Notes: generated by a model from the sequence alone, not told the origin. A stretch of 64,000 bases of DNA from Defluviitaleaceae bacterium (GCA_009780315.1 WRAH01000008.1:1-64000); one strand, 5' to 3'; counted from the first letter of the stretch, positions 1 to 8,570 are shown. Program-made: numbers and translations.

Positions 1-1
1 G

Positions 2-130
2 GTAAGAGGATTAAACCAATGTGAAAGCCATGTAGACTTTATGATTGGTTCACCCTGTTTACAAGTCACAGGCAAAACCCATGACGGGCAACACGTTCAA
101 GTTTTTTCTAATGGTGAATGGGCTATTTAA
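2..130 (+). CDS. M29-family aminopeptidase, C-terminal end only
   Basis: An open frame enters at the left edge and stops at TAA 128-130. The visible 42 residues include HVDFMIGSP and end in FSNGEWAI. This matches the C-terminal pattern of M29 (AmpS/aminopeptidase T) metallopeptidases, where an HVDFMIG segment precedes a final glycine- and tryptophan-containing strand. These enzymes release N-terminal amino acids from peptides in the cytoplasm. The histidine in HVD is usually a metal ligand. The start and most of the protein lie outside the window, so completeness cannot be judged. A hairpin terminator follows within 30 bases. Confidence 0.75.
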   Translation, partial: VRGLNQCESHVDFMIGSPCLQVTGKTHDGQHVQVFSNGEWAI

Positions 131-152
131 TGACATATCCTCCTTTTCCCAC

Positions 153-192
153 AAAAAAACAGTGTGAGTTTTTATGCTCACACTGTTTTTTT
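153..192. terminator. Bidirectional intrinsic terminator
   Basis: A perfect 10-bp stem (159-168 with 176-185) is flanked by an A-run on the left and a T-run on the right. It sits between the converging aminopeptidase and SHOCT-like genes and can serve both. Confidence 0.85.
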
Positions 193-196
193 CATA

Positions 197-586
197 TTAG
201 TTTGGAATGGGGGTATCATCTTTCTTTTCTTCGCCACCGCATGTACACGCTTCTTCACCACAGCATTCAGCTTTTTCCATGGATTCATTGATACTTGATG
301 CCAAGTTATCCAATGCATGTGCCGCTTTTTCTAGTGCATTTTGGCTGGCTTTTTTTACTTTTGGCTCTACCTCACGATAGAACTCTTGCATTTTACAGCC
401 TACTTCTTTAGCAAACTTGTTCACGTCTTTAGCAAACTGTTGCACTTTTTCTTCAACATTGTCGCGGTTTTCTTTGGACATAAAGCGTGGGCCTGCACCC
501 AAAACTTCAAGTAATTTCGCAGCTTCGTCTGCACTAATTTTTCCAGACTCTAATAAATCGAGTACGCGCATTTTTTCATTGTTCAT
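197..586 (-). CDS. SHOCT-like domain protein with Cys-rich tail
   Basis: 129 residues. Residues 6-28 (LDLLESGKISADEAAKLLEVL) form a SHOCT-like helical hairpin, as at the N-terminus of YvlB-type proteins, where it is thought to mediate oligomerisation or binding. Residues 38-104 are charged and predicted helical, with VEEKVQQFAKDVNKFAKEV suggesting an amphipathic or coiled-coil stretch. The tail has four Cys in a short space (ECCGEEACTC), which could bind metal; that is inference. The start is supported by AGGAGG seven bases upstream. No enzyme motif is present and the function is unknown. Confidence 0.7.
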   Translation of the reverse strand: MNNEKMRVLDLLESGKISADEAAKLLEVLGAGPRFMSKENRDNVEEKVQQFAKDVNKFAKEVGCKMQEFYREVEPKVKKASQNALEKAAHALDNLASSINESMEKAECCGEEACTCGGEEKKDDTPIPN

Positions 587-646
587 GTTAAAAACCTCCT
601 ACAAAATATAGTCTTTCCAATACATACGCCAATATTCTTAAATTGT

Positions 647-2485
647 TTACTGTACCATATCCAGTGAAAAAATATTAACTGTATCTTGATTGCGATGGTC
701 AAGGGTATAAATATTGATTTCATGCATCCACACATAACTTGCCCAATGTGTGCTTGACAGTGTGTGAAACCGCCCTGTGTCCATGTTGTAAGCCCGCGGC
801 ACATGGCGGCCATCTTCTGTAAACACAATCCATTGAAAAAATACATCAAAGGTGCGCACGTTCGTGGGCGCGTGTACAGCAATGTGCCGCCCATCCTTTG
901 TCATACTGCGAATATGCCCATCCATATCGAGATAATAAATAATATTGTTGAACACACGCAAGCCCTGTTGAACACCGCCCACAAGTCCTGTAACAGTAAT
1001 ATCTTCTAAGTTCAGCATATATATTCCAGAGTTTTGCGTTCCCTGCTCACCAGCCATGACAAAAAGTCGCTCTTCCATGATGGCTTCCATAAAATTATCA
1101 TGAGTGTATGGAGAAATTGCAAAAACAGGCATTTCCCAAAGCAATTGATGTTCTCCTGTTTCAATGTCCATGCGGAATAAATAATTATTAAAATCGGGTC
1201 TTGTATAGAATAATCCGTTGCCAAGTACAGTTAAATTTAATGCAGGAAAATTAGTGACACGGGTTAAATCATTGCCAGTGACATTTGCACGGTAAATCGC
1301 GCCCTCTGCCTTTGCGTTTGTAAAATAAATATAAGTGCCGTGCCCTACAATAAATGATGGACGAACATCCTCAACAATCAGCATATCCTCTGCCGCACCC
1401 AATACGCCCGCCGCACCAGGAATCATCACAACATCTGAAACACGGCGACGCATAAGCCCATCAGGACTGCGGAAAAACACAAACCCGTAAAAATATGAAA
1501 ATGTACCGTCCACAGGGTCGTCAACACTTCTTGGGTGGGTCATTGTAAATGCAGAAAAATCATTTTGGGGCGGCGGCAAAGGCTCTGAATTTGCAAAAAC
1601 CGCTGGGTTCGCCCAAAAATAACTGGCGTGATAGGCTTGAATGCCACGATTCACCATCAACCCAACCGCCAGAATAACCACCACAATAAGGGCGGCGATA
1701 ACGCTTTGTAAAATCTTTTTCAGTCTTTTCCCTGCATTAGGGTCAACATTCCCACTGATATCATCAATGGTTGATTTAAAACGCTTATAAAAATCGTCAA
1801 TAGAACCAAATAAAACATCCCCATTGACGATTTCTATGATGATGTTTTCAATCCGCGTTGGAATGTCTAATCCATAAAAACTAAAACCAACAGCATTTTG
1901 TTCAGCCGCTTCAACACCTGTGACAAGGCGATAGTACAACCTTGCCAATTGCACAAGTGCCGCCTGAAAATTGGTTTCCCACACAGGCGGCGCACAAACC
2001 ACCAACTGTCTAAATTTATTGACACGAAAATCTTGGGGGGATACATTAAAAGTCGTGCCTGTTTCAGCCGCTTGTGCCATTGACAAAATAGCAGGTTTAA
2101 TAAAATGGAATGCCTCCATATAGTCCATTTGCTGGTTGCCCATGTATTGCTCAACTGTAATCATTCCACAGGCGCGCCGTACAATATACGCTGTGTTGTT
2201 GCTCTCAAAAACTTCTACAATCGGGTGCAGGCTTACATCATGAATCCCCTCAAGTGCCGTGGCACGCTGAATAAACGCTTCACAATCACGGGCGTACTCC
2301 TTTGCAAATTGCTCTGTAGCACTCAGCGTTCCATCGTCTTCCCTTTGTGACATGTATGTTGGATAAAATTCTGTAATAACAAAATCTTCGCCGCTTTCGC
2401 CTGTTGCTTTATAATGCGTAAAGTAATTATCACTTGTGATGATACCCCCAAGGGAATATGGCTGTACGTCTATAGGCAGTGGCAT
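647..2485 (-). CDS. Membrane pseudokinase with extracellular propeller-like domain
   Basis: 612 residues. Residues 10-240 resemble a Ser/Thr kinase fold of the Clostridia type (FVITEFYP, an IVRR hinge, FNVSPQDFRV), but the ATP-binding Lys of the usual VIKEFYP is Thr and the HRD/DFG catalytic motifs are absent, so it should be a pseudokinase. A transmembrane helix lies at about 258-278. The outer 330 residues contain repeated strand patterns such as FVFFRSPDGLMRR, YIYFTNAKAEGAIYR and GLFYTRPDFNNYLFRMD, like DUF5050 or beta-propeller repeats. The gene lies just downstream of a PASTA penicillin-binding protein on the same strand, which hints at a cell-wall sensing role. The target is unknown. 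Confidence 0.6.
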   Translation of the reverse strand: MPLPIDVQPYSLGGIITSDNYFTHYKATGESGEDFVITEFYPTYMSQREDDGTLSATEQFAKEYARDCEAFIQRATALEGIHDVSLHPIVEVFESNNTAYIVRRACGMITVEQYMGNQQMDYMEAFHFIKPAILSMAQAAETGTTFNVSPQDFRVNKFRQLVVCAPPVWETNFQAALVQLARLYYRLVTGVEAAEQNAVGFSFYGLDIPTRIENIIIEIVNGDVLFGSIDDFYKRFKSTIDDISGNVDPNAGKRLKKILQSVIAALIVVVILAVGLMVNRGIQAYHASYFWANPAVFANSEPLPPPQNDFSAFTMTHPRSVDDPVDGTFSYFYGFVFFRSPDGLMRRRVSDVVMIPGAAGVLGAAEDMLIVEDVRPSFIVGHGTYIYFTNAKAEGAIYRANVTGNDLTRVTNFPALNLTVLGNGLFYTRPDFNNYLFRMDIETGEHQLLWEMPVFAISPYTHDNFMEAIMEERLFVMAGEQGTQNSGIYMLNLEDITVTGLVGGVQQGLRVFNNIIYYLDMDGHIRSMTKDGRHIAVHAPTNVRTFDVFFQWIVFTEDGRHVPRAYNMDTGRFHTLSSTHWASYVWMHEINIYTLDHRNQDTVNIFSLDMVQ

Positions 2486-2556
2486 GACTACTTCACCCCT
2501 GATATTCTAAGATATAGTCATTCATAGTATATCATCTTTTGGGGCAAAATAAAAAT

Positions 2557-4494
2557 CTATTTTATCCTAAGCAAAATCCGTTCGCCCGGATTCACCATTT
2601 CCCCTGGAATTGGAAACTGGTCGATAATAATATCCCCTTGACCAATAAAGTCGTGTCCAAGCCCTGATTCCCTTAGTAGTTCGAGGGCTTCATTTTTTGG
2701 CAATCCGCGTAAGTTTGGTATTGCCACTGGGGCAGATTCTAGCTCTGTCTCGGTTACATACAATGGGGTTACGCCCAAGTGGGGAAGCACGTTTTCCAAT
2801 AAAATTTGCATAATTGGCCCTGTAACTTGCCCGCCGTAGTACGTGCCTTGGGGTTCGTCAACCAGCACCAGTGCCACCACAGCAGGCGCGTCCGCAGGGG
2901 CAAATGCCATAATGGATGAAATATACTTTCCACTGCCGCGGGGAAGCTTTTGACTTGTTGCCGTTTTAGCACCTACACGATAACCAGGGATATATGTGCG
3001 GTTGCCTGTGCCTATAGATACAACGGTTTCTAATACAAAGCGCATAGAATCGCTGACTTCGGTTGGCAAAATTTGTTCGCCCAGTTCAGGCATGAGTTCT
3101 TGGGTGATATTTCCGTCATTGTCGATTAAGCGCATTCCAATGTGGGGGGTTACACGGTATCCGCCATTGATAACCGTAGCCGCCGCACTAACCAATTGCA
3201 ATGGCGTAATGGTTAAACTCTGTCCAAATGCCATGGTGGCAAGTTCTACAGGCCCCATGTTTTCAGGCTGGTACATAATCCCTGCCGCTTCTCCAGGCAA
3301 GTCTATTCCTGTTTTTTCATGAAAACCAAACCTGAGTAAATAGTCATGAAAAAGCTCTGCACCAAGCATTTCTCCAATTTGCATAAATACAGGGTTACAA
3401 GAATGTTGCACCCCTTGGATAAAAGTCATTCCCCCATGGCTTCGCGGCGCACGCCAGCATTTTATTTGCCGCCCACCCACAGTCATGTATCCTGTACAAG
3501 AAAATGGTGTGTCAAGGGTAATCAAACCCTCCGCCATTCCAGCGGCTGCTGTTACAATTTTAAAAGTCGAACCAGGTTCATATGTATCGTTGATTGCAAA
3601 GTTTCGCCACATTCTATTGAGTTCATTCATTTGCTGTTCTTGGTTAAATGTGTTCCAAATGGCGGCAAGTTCTGGGTCTTGTATGGTGAATGGGTCGTTC
3701 AGGTCAAAATCGGGCTTGTTTGCCAATGCATAAATTGCCCCTGTGTTTGGATTCATGAGAATAATTACGCCACGCTGGGCATCTTTTTGGTCTACCAACA
3801 TTTCAATGGCTTGTTCTGCATAAGATTGCAAAATTGCATCAATGGTCAGCACTAAATTATACCCGTCTACAGGTGGGACACGATACTGCCGCGCACCGTC
3901 AAGTAAGCGTCCTGCCACATCTGTTTCTGTTAAAATCCGCCCAGGCGAACCCATTAAGTATGAATCGTATCGCGACTCCAGCCCAATAATGCCTTGGTTA
4001 TCACTACCCACAAAACCTATCACTTGGGATGCCAATGACCCAAATGGATATATCCGCCGAATATCCTCGTCCACAACAACCCCAGGGAAATCACGTTCAC
4101 GGATTCTATCTGCCACGTCCATATCTACTTGGTCTGCCACTCGCACCAGTGCCACCCGCCGCGAAATTTTTTCTAATAACTCGGCTTCATCAAGTTCCAA
4201 CTCTTGTGCAAGCATTGCCGCGGTTCTGGGTAAATCTCTAATTTGTGCATAAATTACGCTGATGGTTGCTACGCCTTCTGTTGTGGCAAGCCCCACCATA
4301 TTGCGGTCATAAATACTGCCGCGGTTTGGGCGGATGAGTCTGTCACGGGTCTGCTGTTCAAAGGCTTTTGCTTGCAAGTCCTCCCCTTGTGCCACTTGTA
4401 AAAAAAGTACACGTCCTGCCAAGAGTGCCAATATCACTTGAATCAATATCATGGTATAAAATGCCCGCTTACGAATATTTAACGGCGTTTTCAT
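2557..4494 (-). CDS. PASTA-domain penicillin-binding protein, SpoVD/PbpB type
   Basis: 645 residues from an ATG preceded by AAAGGGGT; a GTG four codons upstream is less likely. An N-terminal membrane anchor (about 12-32) is followed by a PBP dimerisation domain (GSIYDRN, YPFGSLASQVIGFVG) and a transpeptidase domain. The active-site motif is S309-T-F-K312, the second motif S365-C-N367. The third motif, normally K-T-G-T/S, reads K510-T-A-T513. A C-terminal PASTA domain (about 590-645) follows. This layout is that of SpoVD (spore cortex) or the division PBP; sporulation genes nearby (gpr) favour SpoVD, but this is not decisive. It cross-links peptidoglycan outside the membrane. Confidence 0.85.
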   Translation of the reverse strand: MKTPLNIRKRAFYTMILIQVILALLAGRVLFLQVAQGEDLQAKAFEQQTRDRLIRPNRGSIYDRNMVGLATTEGVATISVIYAQIRDLPRTAAMLAQELELDEAELLEKISRRVALVRVADQVDMDVADRIRERDFPGVVVDEDIRRIYPFGSLASQVIGFVGSDNQGIIGLESRYDSYLMGSPGRILTETDVAGRLLDGARQYRVPPVDGYNLVLTIDAILQSYAEQAIEMLVDQKDAQRGVIILMNPNTGAIYALANKPDFDLNDPFTIQDPELAAIWNTFNQEQQMNELNRMWRNFAINDTYEPGSTFKIVTAAAGMAEGLITLDTPFSCTGYMTVGGRQIKCWRAPRSHGGMTFIQGVQHSCNPVFMQIGEMLGAELFHDYLLRFGFHEKTGIDLPGEAAGIMYQPENMGPVELATMAFGQSLTITPLQLVSAAATVINGGYRVTPHIGMRLIDNDGNITQELMPELGEQILPTEVSDSMRFVLETVVSIGTGNRTYIPGYRVGAKTATSQKLPRGSGKYISSIMAFAPADAPAVVALVLVDEPQGTYYGGQVTGPIMQILLENVLPHLGVTPLYVTETELESAPVAIPNLRGLPKNEALELLRESGLGHDFIGQGDIIIDQFPIPGEMVNPGERILLRIK

Positions 4495-4559
4495 AAAATA
4501 AACCACCCCTTTATAGTTAATTTATGAAAAACAAGGGCATACTATGACTGGTGATAAAT

Positions 4560-5534
4560 ATGATGAATTTCAGAACAGACTTGGCCCTTGAATCAAGGGA
4601 ATATTTACGCGATGCCAGCGGCGAAGAAATTAGCGGTGTAGAAATAACAGTAGAAGAAGACAACGCCCTTGGGATAACGGTAACATGGGTTAGTGTCACT
4701 GACCAACAAGGCGCAGATGTAATGGGAAAACCCATAGGCAATTACATTACATTAGAATCCAGCACAATGAAGGACGCAGACCCAGAAGCCCATGAGGAAA
4801 TTGCAAAAATATTAGCCCAAAAACTAGGGCAACTGCACAAGCTGAATAAAGACGCAGTCATTCTCATTGTAGGGCTGGGCAATCGCCAAGTCACACCTGA
4901 CGCGTTGGGACCAAAGGTATGCGAGGGTATACTTGTCACCCGTCACTTAGGTGAAAATGTACCAACAGACCTACAAGGCAGACTGCGTGCAGTATCTGCC
5001 CTATCCCCCGGGGTCATGGGCATCACAGGCATTGAAACCGCAGAAATCGTAAAAGGTGTGGCAGAAAAAATTAAACCAGATTTAATCATTGCTATTGATG
5101 CCCTAGCCGCACGAAAAACAAGCAGAATAAACGCCACCATACAAATTTCTGACGCAGGCGTAAACCCTGGTGCAGGTTTAGGGAACAGACGCACCCCAAT
5201 AAACCGCGACAGCATGGGCGTGCCAGTCATTGCAGTAGGCGTGCCAACGGTTGTAGATGCCGCAACATTAGTCAATGACACAATGGATAAAATGCTTGAC
5301 GCACTGGCGGCCTCTATGCCCGAAGGTGGCACTTTTTTTGATATGTTAAATTCTCTTGAAGAAGGCGAACGATACGCCCTGATTACAGAGATTCTTTCCA
5401 GCGGGAACATGTTTGTTACACCCAAAGAAGTGGACGCAGTCATTGGACGGCTTTCGCACATTATTGCCAACATGCTAAATATTGCACTACACCCAGGCAT
5501 TACCCAAGAAGATGTCAATAGATATTTGTTGTAA
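4560..5534 (+). CDS. gpr: Germination protease (GPR endopeptidase)
   Basis: Gpr degrades small acid-soluble spore proteins (SASPs) at germination, freeing amino acids and exposing the DNA. The 324 residues start NFRTDLALE, the usual N-terminal motif, and carry IVGLGNRQVTPDALGP and DLIIAIDALAARK, which hold the Asp residues linked to catalysis in this A25 aspartic family. Length fits the family (about 320-370). A GTG at 4551 and an ATG at 4563 are alternative starts; GGTGA about eight bases before 4560 favours 4560. The gene diverges from the PASTA PBP and is followed by tmRNA. Confidence 0.93.
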   Translation: MMNFRTDLALESREYLRDASGEEISGVEITVEEDNALGITVTWVSVTDQQGADVMGKPIGNYITLESSTMKDADPEAHEEIAKILAQKLGQLHKLNKDAVILIVGLGNRQVTPDALGPKVCEGILVTRHLGENVPTDLQGRLRAVSALSPGVMGITGIETAEIVKGVAEKIKPDLIIAIDALAARKTSRINATIQISDAGVNPGAGLGNRRTPINRDSMGVPVIAVGVPTVVDAATLVNDTMDKMLDALAASMPEGGTFFDMLNSLEEGERYALITEILSSGNMFVTPKEVDAVIGRLSHIIANMLNIALHPGITQEDVNRYLL

Positions 5535-5572
5535 AAGAATTAGAAGTGTTTTATAATAACTTATGTAACCGC

Positions 5573-5939
5573 GGGGCTGTAATGGTTTCGACGGGGATTC
5601 AGAAAATAGGGATAGCCATCCGCAGGCGGGAACTGCGTCATCAAGTCCAAACCTTAAAAAAGAAACGACAATAATAATTACGCATTCGCGGCTTAATTAA
5701 GCCGCCGTCGGCCCTGGGAGACTTGCATACCAGCCAGCTGGCGTCGATTATGCAAGGCACTTTTCCGCTAGTCGCTTTGTAACGGAAAAAGAACTAAAAG
5801 CTACCAAGGTCTACAGCGTGTTGGCTCGCGCAGTCCAAGGGAACGCGCTGGGTAACGCCCAGCATAAATAAACCAACTATGATGGTAGAAATCCTTATCG
5901 AAGGGTCTTCGGACAGGGGTTCGACTCCCCTCAGCTCCA
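5573..5939 (+). ncRNA. ssrA: Transfer-messenger RNA (tmRNA)
   Basis: The 5' end GGGGCUGUAAUGGUUUCGACGG and the 3' end GGGGUUCGACUCCCC (T arm) followed by CAGCUCC are hallmark tmRNA sequences; 5573-5579 pairs with 5932-5938 as the acceptor stem. CCA is not fully encoded after the discriminator A at 5939. The tag-coding part (about 5660-5694) reads ...RNDNNNYAFAA then TAA, ending in the degradation signal AA. tmRNA rescues stalled ribosomes and tags their products for proteolysis. The mobile element to the right begins directly after it. Confidence 0.95.
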
Positions 5940-6011
5940 CTATACGAGTATTACACGAACTCACCTACTTTTTCAAAGGCGGCTTTGCCGTTACGGTGTG
6001 GTTGTGATACT

Positions 6012-6056
6012 AATAAAGCATACAGCTTTGGTTTATCCATCACTGTATGCTTTATT
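6012..6056. terminator. Terminator-like hairpin
   Basis: A perfect 14-bp stem (6012-6025 with 6043-6056) with a 17-base loop, followed by TTGCAG rather than a long T-run. It may end ssrA transcription or mark the left part of the mobile element. Confidence 0.5.
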
Positions 6057-6058
6057 TT

Positions 6059-6172
6059 GCAGTAAAAGAAAAATGCCATCAGAAGAACCATTGCGCTACG
6101 GCGCAATAACCGCCCTGCGGCGTAGCTTCAAGTTTGTACACAGAAAGTCATAAAGTTTTCTTTTTTATTGCC
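6059..6172. repeat. Paired-motif repeat, copy 1 (with TACG-loop hairpin)
   Basis: GCAGTAAAAGAAAA at 6059-6072 and its inverted counterpart TTTTCTTTTTTATTGC at 6156-6171 bracket about 84 bases. Inside is the hairpin ATTGCGC-TACG-GCGCAAT (6090-6107). A similar unit, including a 7-bp hairpin with the same TACG loop, lies at 13829-13938, which suggests a dispersed palindromic repeat family in this element. Confidence 0.5.
6110..6170 (+). repeat. Left terminal inverted repeat of HEPN cassette
   Basis: This 61-base segment is repeated in inverted orientation at 7801-7860. Shared blocks are CCGCCCTGCGG, then TTTGTACACAGAAAGTCATA (20 identical bases), then a TTTTC...TTTTTATTG end. The two copies differ mainly in a 12-base middle block. 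Confidence 0.8.
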
Positions 6173-6260
6173 GTTTTTTGTGGTTGCGGAGATTTTTGTA
6201 CTCAAAACGTGCTCACATTTTTACAGTGCCTGCCAACGATACTCATAATGCAAGTTTGCT

Positions 6261-7736
6261 TTAGAGTTGACTTGTATTGAAGCATCGGATGTGTGGCTTT
6301 ACAAGAGCAATTAATGATGAACTAATCTTATATGTAGCATCAATCTCTAATGAGTTTATGAATTTTTCGATTTCAAATGATTTCTTAATTTTTTCTTTCG
6401 CATCATTCTCACTGATGAAGTCTATTATCCCATTTACCGCATCTTCTTCTACACCCATCTCTTTAAGTAAAGAAGGGGTAAAGGAATCTATATCGAAAGT
6501 ATCTCCTTTTAACATGCAGTATGCAAAAGGAATAATCGTATAATTTAAGGTAACTTCCCAAATCTCAGGCAAATTAACAACTAATTTTATATGAAAATGA
6601 TTTAGTCGTACATATCTTTCGAATACGCTATTTAATGAGCCGTTTTTATATGAATTGCTCCCAAGTAAATAAATATCATTAGCTTGCAGACCTCTTTTAA
6701 GTAATGACATCAAATCTCCATTAACATACAGAAGCTCTGCATATGAATCGACATTTTCATCAATATAAGAACAGACGTAATCATCATCGGTAATAATCAA
6801 GTCATTTAATATTGTTTCCGAATTATACTTGTCACCAAGAGTTGTGTAGTCAAAGACGGAATTAATTTTATTTTTTTCCCAATTGAGAACGGCGTTTGCT
6901 GCAAATGAGTAACAGAAATTTGCATCTTCTTTTTCCCATGCTCGTTGTAAAACAGTATTGCCATTCCAATCTGCACAATACTCTTTAGGAAGATGTTGAA
7001 TGTATCTATAGAAATGTTTGTAATGGGCTAAATTAATCCCTGATGTGCTTATATCCAAGTTTTTGTCAATTTCAGCTAAATAGTAGTATAAATCATTGTC
7101 TATATTTTTCAATTTCGAAAATAGCGGTGCTCTAGCAATCCGTTGACTCGATTCCCTGCTATTCAAGAAATAAGCATATTCAAATATATTCCTACAATTT
7201 GCTATTGCTTCGAGATAACTACCATTATCAATTTGCTTTTCAGCATCAACAAGCATTTGTTTCAAGACATCATTTTCTATAAGTGTCGAAAACTGTATCT
7301 CATTAACACTTATACCGAAAAACTTACTCAAGCATGTTTCAAAGAATTTTTCCCCGTAAACAAGGTATGTTTTCAACTCTGCCACTGGCAATATCATAGC
7401 ATGTTGTACTAAATTTCGGAGTTCTCGAATCTTCTTAATTTCCATGACATATGACAGATTGGCATTAGTATTATCTTTGAGAAATTTTTGAATATCCCCA
7501 ACCAAGACTGAGAGTTCACAAGAGTTAATTGTTTTTCCAGTAATATTTTCTATATCAAGATGCCTAATAAGTATTCGCAACATGTATTCTATAGCATTGT
7601 CTAAGTTATGAATTGAAATCATAACATCGAACTCCCCACCTAAAAGGTAGTGATGCCTTGAATGTTCCAAAAACCCTTTTGCTTTGATGAGCGTTTTCAT
7701 TGTTTCTTCTGCGGGAAGCTGTGGCAGAATAATCAT
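6261..7736 (-). CDS. HEPN-like protein, candidate RNase/defence effector
   Basis: 491 residues, start supported by GAGGTGA upstream. Residues 20-130 are helical and carry R107-N-L-V-Q-H112, the Rx4H motif of HEPN ribonucleases, inside KKIRELRNLVQHAMI. A second helical unit at about 155-200 (GSYLEAIANCRNIFEYAYF) looks like another HEPN-type helix pair without the motif. The C-terminal 290 residues are unrecognised. It is the only gene between two 61-bp inverted repeats and is visibly richer in A+T than its neighbours, a sign of separate acquisition. HEPN proteins often cleave RNA in toxin-antitoxin or abortive-infection systems; no partner antitoxin is obvious. The assignment rests on one short motif plus helical context. 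Confidence 0.45.
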   Translation of the reverse strand: MIILPQLPAEETMKTLIKAKGFLEHSRHHYLLGGEFDVMISIHNLDNAIEYMLRILIRHLDIENITGKTINSCELSVLVGDIQKFLKDNTNANLSYVMEIKKIRELRNLVQHAMILPVAELKTYLVYGEKFFETCLSKFFGISVNEIQFSTLIENDVLKQMLVDAEKQIDNGSYLEAIANCRNIFEYAYFLNSRESSQRIARAPLFSKLKNIDNDLYYYLAEIDKNLDISTSGINLAHYKHFYRYIQHLPKEYCADWNGNTVLQRAWEKEDANFCYSFAANAVLNWEKNKINSVFDYTTLGDKYNSETILNDLIITDDDYVCSYIDENVDSYAELLYVNGDLMSLLKRGLQANDIYLLGSNSYKNGSLNSVFERYVRLNHFHIKLVVNLPEIWEVTLNYTIIPFAYCMLKGDTFDIDSFTPSLLKEMGVEEDAVNGIIDFISENDAKEKIKKSFEIEKFINSLEIDATYKISSSLIALVKPHIRCFNTSQL

Positions 7737-7800
7737 CGTAAGGTCACCTCACCTACTATCAATTTAGTTTTCTATCATCAGCTGTAGAGCACACAAACAA

Positions 7801-7860
7801 CAATAAAAAGAAAATCTATGACTTTCTGTGTACAAAACTCAAAATCACACCGCAGGGCGG
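7801..7860 (-). repeat. Right terminal inverted repeat of HEPN cassette
   Basis: Inverted partner of 6110-6170, with the 20-base block complementary to TTTGTACACAGAAAGTCATA and the same CCGCAGGGCGG outer end. Together they bound a 1751-bp cassette holding one gene. No matching short target duplication was seen outside the ends. Confidence 0.8.
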
Positions 7861-7874
7861 CTGTAGAAACACCC

Positions 7875-8447
7875 TTATGGCAGGTACTTTTTCCTTAAAT
7901 ATACATCTATATAATTTATTGATGGGCGAGGATTTACCTCTACACATTCTTTCACAGATGTGATGATTGTATCGGCTGACAAATCGTATCTGTGCAACCA
8001 TCTATCTACGATAAGAACGTTATAATGCGATATGCTTTTTCCTGTGATTTTTGTTATCTCGTCAACGCATTCCAGCAGTAAATCTTTGTCACTTCTTATG
8101 CCAATATTTTTGTTATTAAATCTAATGAACCCTATGCCTGTAAAGTCGGTTTCTGGAATGTCGCTAAAATCAATATCCGAATCATCATCGCTTTTCCAAG
8201 CTATATCGTTATGGCTGACGGTTTCACCGTTGACATACTCTTGTTCGGCTAGAGTAATGTGATTTAGGTCGTTGTCTGACAGTTCATCATCATTCCAATT
8301 TTCACACTCATCTATCGCCCAGTGTTTCACGGCTTCTAACGCATCAAAAGCCGATTGTCTATCACCAAATCGCCCATCTTGCGCTTGACCTACCAATCTA
8401 TTTATTTCATCAAGTAGCAGTCTTTGATTTACCGTTTTTCCCATCAT
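7875..8447 (-). CDS. Hypothetical protein of the mobile element, DnaD-like tail possible
   Basis: 190 residues with a good ribosome site (AAGGAGTAATG). The middle (about 60-110) is very acidic (DDELSDNDLNH, KSDDDSDIDFSDI). The last 55 residues (YNVLIVDRWLHRYDLSADTIITS...INYIDVYLRKKYL) resemble in pattern the C-terminal helices of DnaD/DnaB-like replication proteins, where a conserved NYI segment precedes the final helix. This likeness is weak. It is the last of a run of small genes in the same direction that includes the toxin-antitoxin pair. Confidence 0.5.
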   Translation of the reverse strand: MMGKTVNQRLLLDEINRLVGQAQDGRFGDRQSAFDALEAVKHWAIDECENWNDDELSDNDLNHITLAEQEYVNGETVSHNDIAWKSDDDSDIDFSDIPETDFTGIGFIRFNNKNIGIRSDKDLLLECVDEITKITGKSISHYNVLIVDRWLHRYDLSADTIITSVKECVEVNPRPSINYIDVYLRKKYLP

Positions 8448-8484
8448 TACTCCTTAAAATTTGTCGCTTCAATGAAATTGTCAA

Positions 8485-8568
8485 TTATTTCAAAATCAAT
8501 ATTTTTTGTTCATCACTCAAATATTGCGCTTTTTCTTCTACTTGCGAAATAAAGTCCTTATCGGTCAT
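8485..8568 (-). CDS. Small 27-residue peptide
   Basis: A short frame starting ATG at 8568, preceded by GAGGGGGA eight bases upstream, and located two bases past the stop of the preceding gene, which suggests translational coupling. The product (MTDKDFISQVEEKAQ...) is acidic at the start and ends ILILK. It may be a real small protein or the front remnant of a longer, decayed one. No family is recognised. Confidence 0.35.
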   Translation of the reverse strand: MTDKDFISQVEEKAQYLSDEQKILILK

Positions 8569-8570
8569 AA

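Larger units (their letters stand above)
5940..6260. other. Gene-free left end of the mobile element
   Basis: No gene is visible in these 321 bases. They hold a strong hairpin (6012-6056), a GCAGTAAAAGAAAA motif (6059-6072), a hairpin with a TACG loop (6090-6107) and the left inverted repeat of the HEPN cassette (6110-6170). Confidence 0.6.

Noticed and set aside
7816-8001. Open frame on the minus strand at the right end of the HEPN cassette
   Set aside because: It overlaps the 190-residue gene in another frame and runs into the inverted repeat; no ribosome site.
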